NCBI GenBank assembly: GCA_026874595.1
Contig: JAPPUL010000095.1
Location: forward strand, 186,001-250,000
DNA: 64,000 nucleotides
Source of the DNA: Sipunculus nudus
Taxonomy: Eukaryota; Annelida; Sipuncula; Golfingiida; Sipunculidae
Reading direction: 5' to 3'
The notes beneath the pieces are model-generated. The model searched no databases. It was not told the origin of the DNA and saw only the letters and a program-made list of their open reading frames with translations. How positions within the stretch are numbered: the first letter of the stretch is position 1; every line of letters begins with the position of its first letter. The position numbers and the translations under genes were made by a program. Shown here piece by piece: positions 42,515 to 50,471 of this stretch.

Positions 42515-42638
42515 GAAATGTGAGGTTTACTTTTTTAATGCGGATATGTATAAACATAGTGCCTTACGTAGCGAAACCTCACAAAACATACTACTTATTA
42601 TAGTCGACCCTTTCATTTCAAAATGCAGTATACCACAA
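42515..42638 (-). ncRNA. tracrRNA of the type II-C system
   Basis: On the minus strand, 42,632-42,593 reads TATACTGCATTTTGAAATG, then AAAGGGTCGACTATAATAAG. This is complementary to the canonical crRNA repeat (GTTATAGT...) over almost its whole length; the differences are a two-base CG bulge and a few G-U pairs. The sequence after the anti-repeat begins AATAAG, as in Neisseria-type tracrRNAs, and can form a 9-bp stem (GTGAGGTTT at 42,582-42,574 with AAACCTCAC at 42,528-42,520). The 3' end is not certain, as no T-run terminator is seen. The RNA pairs with pre-crRNA and is bound by Cas9. Confidence 0.88.
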
Positions 42639-42644
42639 ATGTAT

Positions 42645-42673
42645 AGCTTAAGTAAAAAGTTAGAGCTTGTCAA
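42645..42673 (-). promoter_or_regulatory. tracrRNA promoter
   Basis: Minus-strand TTGACA (42,673-42,668), 17-bp spacer, TAAGCT (42,650-42,645) as a weak -10. Transcription would start at about 42,638, right before the anti-repeat. This supports the minus strand as the tracrRNA strand. Confidence 0.65.
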
Positions 42674-42776
42674 GCAAAAAAATAAAGAAAATAAAAAAAT
42701 AATAACAACTTCCTAAACTGTTTTATCTTTAAATAAACTACATTTTGTAGATTACTAGATATTTAAGGAGCGTAAA

Positions 42777-45700
42777 ATGGACACATCAGTAAAAGAGAAG
42801 ACAACTGCTCAGTCAGTAAAAATATTAGGTATAGACCTTGGCGTTGCATCTATCGGCTGGAGTCTTATAGAACAATATGAAGATAATGGCTCTAAAAATG
42901 GCTTTAAAAGCAGCAGTAAAATCCTAAACGGAGGGGTTAGGATCTTCACGCAGCCAACAGACCGTAGTGGAAATTTACTATCAGCACAACGCAGGGAAGC
43001 AAGAGGTTCAAGACGGGTCATAAATAGAAAAAGGGTTAGATTAAATAACCTGAAAAGACTACTCATAAAAAAAGAACTAATAACTAAAAAAGAGCTAAAC
43101 AATCTTTTTTCAAAATTTGATGTATGGAAACTAAGATATTATGGTTTAAGGCGAGAGCTTAATAGCCTTGAATGGGCCCGTGTGCTACTTTACATTGCAA
43201 AGCACAGGGGATATAAGTCCAACCGCAAATCTGAGGAGGAGAAAGATAGCGAAGGCAAAAAGATCCTCCAAAGCATAAAAAAGAATAAAGAGGAAATGGA
43301 AAAGAAAAAGTACAAGACTGTAGGAGAAATGGTTTATGCAGAGACAAAAGATAGACCAAGTGCCAAAAGGATAAGAAGGAACAAAGTTGCTAACTATAAT
43401 TTCTCTGTATCAAGAGAACTTTTAGAAGAAGAGATAAATATGCTCTTTAAAAAGCAAGAAGAGTTTGGCAATCCTTTTACGGAAGAGGAGTTTAGGAAGC
43501 AATATAAAGAGATAGCGTTTAGCCAAAGGCCTCTTAAGTTCAATGCGTCTATGGTAGGGAAATGCCACTTTGAAAAGGGTGAACTTCGTGCTCCTAAAAG
43601 AGCTTACACATCGGAAGAGTTTGTATTACTTGGCAAAATACTTAATACCGACCTTGTGAATACAAAAGCTACAACAAATGATAATGAAATATTAAGGCTT
43701 TGTGAATATAAAGATATAGAAGAGATATTTGAGATTTTTAAGCAAGTGAAAGAGCCGAGCTACAAAAGCCTAAGACAAAAATTAAATATAGATGAAAAAC
43801 TACACTTTAAACAAATAGACTACTATAAAAACCAAGAGACGCTACAAAAGATAAACACAGACCCTAAAGAGTTCTTCAAAAAAGAAGATTGGCTTAACGA
43901 AGAGCAAAAAGCTAAGATATTAGAAAGGGTAGCAGTAGTGAAAAAAGACGACAAGTCGGAGAGTAATACAAAGGGTAATATAAAGCTTAAAAGCTGGCAG
44001 TACAGTTGGATACGAAACATATTGGGACTAAAACATGAAGATAGGTTTAATGGAGTCAAATATGATGTTGACCCTGAGGCAAAGAAATTCGAAGCTTCTC
44101 TTATAGGGTATCATGAGATAAAAAATAAACTATCAGAGCTTGGCATATTTGAAAAGCTTTTTAAAGATAGAGATAGATTTGATGAAATAGCAACAATACT
44201 AAGCTATACAAAAGACGATAAGGAGGCTAGCAAGGAATTAAGTGAAAAGGTATTTTGTCATTTTGACTTTGATAAAGATATCGTTTCTGAGGCTATAAAT
44301 GAGCTTCTGGGCTTATCTTTTTCAGACTTCTTACAAATATCTCTAAAAGCAGCAAAAAATCTTAACAAAGAGCTTTATAAGGGGTATAAGTATCATGATG
44401 CGGCTAAGATTGTGTATGGACATCACTCAAAATCAGACTCAAAAGCAAAAGAAGAGTTTCTAAGACCTCTAAACGAAGAAGAAAACTACCAAATAACAAA
44501 CCCTACAGTAAAAAGAGTGCTCTCCCAATTTAGATTACTTATAAATGCGATAATAAGGAAGTATGGCAAGTTTGATGCTATGCACATAGAGCTTGCAAGG
44601 GAGCTACATCACTCAGCAAAGAAGAAAATAGAAATAGCAATGGGACAAAAAGCCTTCAGAGAGGATAAAGAGCAGGCTATAGAACACTTTAGGGAGTTAT
44701 TTAACTGCGAGCCAAGTGGGAAGGACATTACAAAATTTAGACTTCTTAAGGAGCAACAAAGTAAATGTATATATTCTGGCAAGCCAATAGAGGCAAAGAG
44801 GCTTTTAGAGCAAGGCTATGTAGAGATTGATCATATACTACCCGAGAGCAGAAGCTTTGATAATAGCCTAAACAACAAAGGTCTTTGCCTTAGTAGCGAG
44901 AATCAAGAGAAAGGCAATAAAACGCCCTTTGAGTGGCTTGGTAAGGGCGATGTGAATAGTAAAGAGTGGCATGAGTTCCAAGAACGCGTAAAAGCCTTAA
45001 AAATAAAACAGGCAAAACAAAACAAACTCTTTAATACAACACTGCCCAAAAGGCACGGAGATGAGCTAAGTGAGGAAGATACAGAAGGAGAAGGTTTTAT
45101 GGCAAGAAATCTTATTGACACAGCCTATGCCTCACGTTTTCTCAAAAACTTTGTAGAGCAAAATCTTTTATTTAGGGATAATCCAAATATAAAACAAAAG
45201 GTAAAGGTAAGAAGTGGGACTTTGACCTCCCATCTTAGGCATGTTTGGGGCATTGGACAAAAAGATAGAAACACTAACCTCCACCATGCAGAGGATGCAA
45301 TTATAATAGCCTTTGCAACCCAAAGTGCTGTACAAAAGCTATCAACTGAGGCAGCTAAAAGAGAAACAAATAAAAGGGAAACAAATAGGAAAGTTCAATT
45401 CACTCCTCCTTTTGAAGGCTTTAGAGAGGCTTTGCAGGAGAGTATAGACAAGATATTTGTATCCTTTGCTCCAAGACGCAAAATAAGTGGGGCTGCACAT
45501 AAGGAAACTGTAACAAGTAAGCAAAAAGCCAAGGGAGATGGAGAAAATAAGTTTAGAGTTAGAAAGGGGTTTGCAGAAAAGGGAGAGGTTAAGAGAGTCG
45601 ATGTTTTTTCTAACGGAAAAGGCGAGTATAGATTTGTTCTCCTATATCCAAGCGATTTTTACGAAGATGAGCTACCAAACATAGACATAAAAGGAGAGAA

Positions 45701-46346
45701 AATAGACCCTAGCTTTAACTTTTGTTTTAGCCTATTTAAGGATGAGCTAATCGAAATAAAAAAGAAAAAGGAAGCAAAGTCAAGGCTAGTATATTTTAAA
45801 TTTATTAAGACAGATGGTACGATCCAAATACAAGAGCATTTTCAGGCAAAGGTAGGATATGATAACAAAGGTTTTCAAAAGAAGGTAAAACAAGAGTATA
45901 TAAAGAATATAAAGCATATTGAGGTCTATCAAAATGAGAAAGAAGAAGAAAGCTATCTTTTTGTTCCAATATATCATAATCATATAGCCACAGAAGATAT
46001 TACAGGAAAGAAGATAGACAATGATTTTAGGAATAAATTTAAATTGCTGGGTGAGCTTGATAAAGACAAGGACCTTGTTATCAAAGAAGATGTGCAAGGC
46101 AAGGAAAAAGTCTATACCTTCAAACTTACAGACAAAAGCATAAAACTTACAGACAAAAGTGTCGGGGGCTCGTCGGTTAGTAAAGCAAGCGATGTTTTAG
46201 TATCCTTAAACACCTTAGAATACATAAAAAAGTATCAGATAGATATTCTTGGTAAATACAAAGAGGTGAAAAAGGAAAAAAGACTTCCTCTTGTAAAAGA
46301 GATGAGACGTATAAAAAAGGATAGAACTAAGAAAATTAAGCACTAA
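42777..46346 (+). CDS. cas9: Cas9 endonuclease (type II-C)
   Basis: 1,189 residues. RuvC-I 'ILGIDLGVASIGWSL' with catalytic Asp20; arginine-rich bridge helix at about 68-100 ('RREARGSRRVINRKRVRLN'); RuvC-II Glu605 in 'MHIELAREL'; HNH domain with Asp685-His686 in 'VEIDHILPESRSFDNSLNN'; RuvC-III His836/His837 and Asp840 in 'LHHAEDAIIIAF'. The last ~250 residues form the wedge and PAM-interacting region. Catalytic residues are complete, so both nickase centres should work. Short in-frame duplications ('KRETNKRETN', 'KLTDKSIKLTDKS') occur in the C-terminal half. The length and the absence of csn2 or cas4 make it II-C. Ribosome site AAGGAG at a good distance. Confidence 0.98.
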   Translation: MDTSVKEKTTAQSVKILGIDLGVASIGWSLIEQYEDNGSKNGFKSSSKILNGGVRIFTQPTDRSGNLLSAQRREARGSRRVINRKRVRLNNLKRLLIKKELITKKELNNLFSKFDVWKLRYYGLRRELNSLEWARVLLYIAKHRGYKSNRKSEEEKDSEGKKILQSIKKNKEEMEKKKYKTVGEMVYAETKDRPSAKRIRRNKVANYNFSVSRELLEEEINMLFKKQEEFGNPFTEEEFRKQYKEIAFSQRPLKFNASMVGKCHFEKGELRAPKRAYTSEEFVLLGKILNTDLVNTKATTNDNEILRLCEYKDIEEIFEIFKQVKEPSYKSLRQKLNIDEKLHFKQIDYYKNQETLQKINTDPKEFFKKEDWLNEEQKAKILERVAVVKKDDKSESNTKGNIKLKSWQYSWIRNILGLKHEDRFNGVKYDVDPEAKKFEASLIGYHEIKNKLSELGIFEKLFKDRDRFDEIATILSYTKDDKEASKELSEKVFCHFDFDKDIVSEAINELLGLSFSDFLQISLKAAKNLNKELYKGYKYHDAAKIVYGHHSKSDSKAKEEFLRPLNEEENYQITNPTVKRVLSQFRLLINAIIRKYGKFDAMHIELARELHHSAKKKIEIAMGQKAFREDKEQAIEHFRELFNCEPSGKDITKFRLLKEQQSKCIYSGKPIEAKRLLEQGYVEIDHILPESRSFDNSLNNKGLCLSSENQEKGNKTPFEWLGKGDVNSKEWHEFQERVKALKIKQAKQNKLFNTTLPKRHGDELSEEDTEGEGFMARNLIDTAYASRFLKNFVEQNLLFRDNPNIKQKVKVRSGTLTSHLRHVWGIGQKDRNTNLHHAEDAIIIAFATQSAVQKLSTEAAKRETNKRETNRKVQFTPPFEGFREALQESIDKIFVSFAPRRKISGAAHKETVTSKQKAKGDGENKFRVRKGFAEKGEVKRVDVFSNGKGEYRFVLLYPSDFYEDELPNIDIKGEKIDPSFNFCFSLFKDELIEIKKKKEAKSRLVYFKFIKTDGTIQIQEHFQAKVGYDNKGFQKKVKQEYIKNIKHIEVYQNEKEEESYLFVPIYHNHIATEDITGKKIDNDFRNKFKLLGELDKDKDLVIKEDVQGKEKVYTFKLTDKSIKLTDKSVGGSSVSKASDVLVSLNTLEYIKKYQIDILGKYKEVKKEKRLPLVKEMRRIKKDRTKKIKH

Positions 46347-46431
46347 GAAGCAATAAAATAGTTTTTATGGACCTGTTAAGTAGATGCATGTCCACAAGCT
46401 TAGAAAAAACTAAGAAAAATGGGAGGGTGCT

Positions 46432-47325
46432 ATGTCCTGGCAGACAATATTTGTCCAAGATCCTTGTAGGCTCTCTATTAAGAATGCTAATATACTTCTT
46501 AAAAGACGAGAGCAAGATAATATTAGCATGGCAATTAGTGAGATCTCCGTTATAATAATTGAGCACAAAGAAGTCATAATAACAAGTGCCATACTATCAA
46601 AATGCGCAGAATATAACATTGCGCTTATATCCTGCAATGAAAAATACATGCCAACAGGTCTTTTCCAACCGATAGCGATGCACAGCCGCTTTACCAAACA
46701 CCTTCTAAGTCAGATTGGCTGGAGCGAGACCTTTAAAGGACGTGCCTGGCAACTGATAGTAAAAGCTAAGATAGAAAATCAAAGTGCCCTAATAAAAAAG
46801 ATTGGAGCTAAAGAACATCTTGAACTAAAAACGCTTGTTGATCTTGTAGACAAAGCGGACAAACAAAATGTAGAGGCAAGGGCATCAAAAGTATACTGGT
46901 CTGCTCTTTTTGATGACTTTGCTAGAGGTTATAAAGACGACGTAAGAAACTCAGCCTTAAACTACGGCTATGCAATAATACGCTCTGTAATATCAAGAAA
47001 CATAGTGGCAACAGGCTTTATAGGGGCCTTAGGTTTACACCATAAAAGCGAGTTAAACTCCTTTAATCTTGCTGATGACCTAATCGAAGTTTTTAGACCC
47101 TTTGTAGACGAAAGAGTACATAAACTGTTTTCAGAGAAAGCAAAAGCCAAAGGAAGTGAACTAACAAGGGAAGATAAAATAGCCTTAATAGACCTACTAA
47201 ACCACAAAGTAATGCTTGAGGGGCAAAAGAACACTATCCTTGTTGCAATAAATAAAGTTTGTAGTTCGCTTTTAAAAGCAACGCAGGACAAAGATGCTAA
47301 ACTACTTATTGTACCTAAGCTATAA
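46432..47325 (+). CDS. cas1: Cas1 (type II-C)
   Basis: 297 residues, the type II version of Cas1. The start 'MSWQTIFVQDPCRLSIKN' is preceded by GGGAGG. Ligands: Glu in 'NVEARASKVYWSALF', His in 'GLHHKSELNSFNLADDLIE' and the Asp that follows. It lies 85 bp after cas9, followed by cas2, and is expected to work with Cas9 and Cas2 in PAM-dependent spacer capture. Confidence 0.96.
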   Translation: MSWQTIFVQDPCRLSIKNANILLKRREQDNISMAISEISVIIIEHKEVIITSAILSKCAEYNIALISCNEKYMPTGLFQPIAMHSRFTKHLLSQIGWSETFKGRAWQLIVKAKIENQSALIKKIGAKEHLELKTLVDLVDKADKQNVEARASKVYWSALFDDFARGYKDDVRNSALNYGYAIIRSVISRNIVATGFIGALGLHHKSELNSFNLADDLIEVFRPFVDERVHKLFSEKAKAKGSELTREDKIALIDLLNHKVMLEGQKNTILVAINKVCSSLLKATQDKDAKLLIVPKL

Positions 47326-47370
47326 ATGCTATAAATGATAGAGTTTTTAGTGATATGAAATTTTAGTGAT

Positions 47371-47694
47371 ATGGAAGATGAACGCTTTATGAGACTATTA
47401 GTTTTCTTTGATCTTCCAACAAAAACAAAAAAAGAAAGAATGCTTTATAGCAAGTTTAGAAAGTTTTTATTAAACTCAGGTTTTGTAATGATACAATATT
47501 CTGTCTATGGACGGATATGCAAAGGGAGTGAAAGCGTTAAAGGACATATAAAGAAACTTAGAAAAGCGGTTCCACCAAAGGGTAATGTTCGAGCTATGCA
47601 GGTTACGGAGAAGCAGTTTGGTAGGATGGAAATACTTGTGGGGACAAGAAAGGAGGAGGAGGTACTGGCGGGTGAACAACTACTTTTGCTTTAA
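47371..47694 (+). CDS. cas2: Cas2 (type II-C)
   Basis: 107 residues. 'MRLLVFFDLPT' is the usual type II Cas2 opening (the true start could be this Met7). 'LNSGFVMIQYSVYGRICKG' is the conserved centre. It is the third and last cas gene of this locus; the array begins 275 bp later. Confidence 0.95.
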   Translation: MEDERFMRLLVFFDLPTKTKKERMLYSKFRKFLLNSGFVMIQYSVYGRICKGSESVKGHIKKLRKAVPPKGNVRAMQVTEKQFGRMEILVGTRKEEEVLAGEQLLLL

Positions 47695-47969
47695 TTATTT
47701 CATTTAGGATTGATGTTTTATTTTGTAATAAAAAGTTTTCTTTATTTAAGAAGTTAAAAAAAAAAGAGAAGTTAAAAAAAAAAAGAGAAAAAAGATGTGG
47801 ATTTATTTTTGTGAAAAAAAGCTAAAAAAAGATATAAAAAAGGCAACATCTACGGTAAAAGCCAAGAGAAAGAAGAGAGAAAAAGCCTCATGTTATTGGC
47901 TAAATCTCTCGTTTTGTCTAGGCACTTTCCGTTGTAACCCTGTGCGTTACAATAAGTTACAGTCCACGT
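47695..47969 (+). promoter_or_regulatory. Probable type II-C leader region
   Basis: AT- and purine-rich. Contains a tandem 'agaagttaaaaaaaaaaa' block (about 47,745-47,785) and ends directly at the first repeat. It is on the cas-proximal side where spacers are expected to be added. The opposite end of the array has the degenerate repeat, which fits this polarity. Confidence 0.5.
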
Positions 47970-50447
47970 AATATACTACATCTTGAAATGAAAGGGTACT
48001 ATAACTCATAAAATCTTTTTATCTTTCTATGTAAAAATATACTACATCTTGAAATGAAAGGGTACTATAACTAGCTTTCTTATATGTATCTAATGTGCCA
48101 CAATATACTACATCTTGAAATGAAAGGGTACTATAACATATACGTTATTCATTTAATATCTCCTTAAAATATACTACATCTTGAAATGAAAGGGTACTAT
48201 AACCCAATACCTTTGCAACTTAGCTCTATTATCAATATACTACATCTTGAAATGAAAGGGTACTATAACTGAACTCGCTCTGAAACACTCGTCTAGCTAA
48301 ATATACTACATCTTGAAATGAAAGGGTACTATAACCAAAAACTCTTTTTAAGTTGTCAAGTATTAAATATACTACATCTTGAAATGAAAGGGTACTATAA
48401 CTTTATGCTTTTAAGTGCTATCACTAGCGACAATATACTACATCTTGAAATGAAAGGGTACTATAACCGTGATTTTATAAACTATGTTATCGTTATTAAT
48501 ATACTACATCTTGAAATGAAAGGGTACTATAACTACTCATATAGAAAAAACTTTCTAAAGTATAATATACTACATCTTGAAATGAAAGGGTACTATAACA
48601 AACAGCTCAAAGAAGAAATATTAGTTATTAATATACTACATCTTGAAATGAAAGGGTACTATAACACATACCTACTTGCTTTTATACTATGATTAAATAT
48701 ACTACATCTTGAAATGAAAGGGTACTATAACTCTGGTGGCGCGTTGGGTACTGATAGTCATAATATACTACATCTTGAAATGAAAGGGTACTATAACATA
48801 AACGCTGTCTACTAAATGCTCATCATTAATATACTACATCTTGAAATGAAAGGGTACTATAACATAAACGCTGTCTACTAAATGCTCATCATTAATATAC
48901 TACATCTTGAAATGAAAGGGTACTATAACGCTACAGTAGTATAAACCATCTCCATCGGGAATATACTACATCTTGAAATGAAAGGGTACTATAACAGAAA
49001 TTTTACTTTTTTCCTCTGTGTATTCAATATACTACATCTTGAAATGAAAGGGTACTATAACGCTCATAACAAACCTAACAGCTTACCTATAAATATACTA
49101 CATCTTGAAATGAAAGGGTACTATAACTATACAGCGCGTGAGTTCGTAAGTTTAAATAATATACTACATCTTGAAATGAAAGGGTACTATAACACCCGTC
49201 AAGTATTTTCTTTACCTTTTTCTAATATACTACATCTTGAAATGAAAGGGTACTATAACTATTTCTATACTCTTCCTAAAACTTTCTCCAATATACTACA
49301 TCTTGAAATGAAAGGGTACTATAACCAATTCGTCATTATAATAATAAAATGCGTGAATATACTACATCTTGAAATGAAAGGGTACTATAACATTCTACTC
49401 TTTCTTAATTTTGTCAAAAAAAATATACTACATCTTGAAATGAAAGGGTACTATAACAGTGTTGCATCTAGTATTCAAATCACGAGTAATATACTACATC
49501 TTGAAATGAAAGGGTACTATAACATTAGTTTTTTTTGCTTCGACAACATAAAAAATATACTACATCTTGAAATGAAAGGGTACTATAACAACTTTGCGTG
49601 CTACAGTAAAAGATACTACAATATACTACATCTTGAAATGAAAGGGTACTATAACCATCTACTTATATTATATATTATAATAAAAAATATACTACATCTT
49701 GAAATGAAAGGGTACTATAACCGACGACGCAACTTTTTTACTTTACGAATTAATATACTACATCTTGAAATGAAAGGGTACTATAACTATCTTATCATAG
49801 CTGTTATAACAATTTAAAATATACTACATCTTGAAATGAAAGGGTACTATAACATAATAATGAAAGTTGTATATTCTAGTTTCAATATACTACATCTTGA
49901 AATGAAAGGGTACTATAACCACCCTCTTTCTATAATCCTCGACATTTTCAATATACTACATCTTGAAATGAAAGGGTACTATAACCTTGTCTTTTTAATT
50001 TATCTCGCCATCGCAAATATACTACATCTTGAAATGAAAGGGTACTATAACATAAAAAATTTATAGATTGTAATCCTAGTAAATATACTACATCTTGAAA
50101 TGAAAGGGTACTATAACGGAAACAGTAGCAGAGAATAATGTGCATTCAATATACTACATCTTGAAATGAAAGGGTACTATAACGCTGTTTATCTAACCTT
50201 TCAACTCTTCGTGAATATACTACATCTTGAAATGAAAGGGTACTATAACTGGACATGGAGATAAAAGAAAAGTTGCTCAAATATACTACATCTTGAAATG
50301 AAAGGGTACTATAACATTACCTATTCGCGCTTATAATAAGATTTAAATATACTACATCTTGAAATGAAAGGGTACTATAACGTAACTTTAAAATTGACAC
50401 AATCAGAGCTTAATATACTACATCTTGAAATGAAAGGAGACTATAAC
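47970..50447 (-). CRISPR. Type II-C CRISPR array: 38 repeats, 37 spacers
   Basis: A 36-bp repeat (plus strand AATATACTACAT...GGGTACTATAAC) and 30-bp spacers give an exact 66-bp period (36 + 37 x 66 = 2,478 bp). The canonical sense (GTTATAGTACCC...) is the minus strand, the same strand as the tracrRNA, so crRNAs run toward cas2. The last repeat (50,412-50,447) is degenerate (GGAGAC for GGGTAC), marking the oldest end. Spacers at 48,798 and 48,864 are identical neighbours. Each repeat ends, in the transcribed sense, with TAGTATATT, which could give a -10 for the next spacer as in other II-C arrays. Confidence 0.98.
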
Positions 50448-50471
50448 TTAATAACTTAATAACTTAATAAC

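Noticed and set aside
42593-42640. tracrRNA on the plus strand
   Set aside because: The type II repeat in canonical form starts GTT and ends ATT on the minus strand, and a TTGACA promoter is placed for minus-strand transcription; the plus reading has neither.
42381-42716. A 111-codon plus-strand frame with Leu/Phe/Ser-rich start
   Set aside because: Low-complexity pyrimidine tract, overlaps the tracrRNA and its promoter on the other strand, and has no family resemblance.
48318-50066. Open frames made of repeated 'NILHLEMKGYYN' units
   Set aside because: These are the translation of the type II CRISPR repeat and its 66-bp period, which is divisible by three. They are not proteins.
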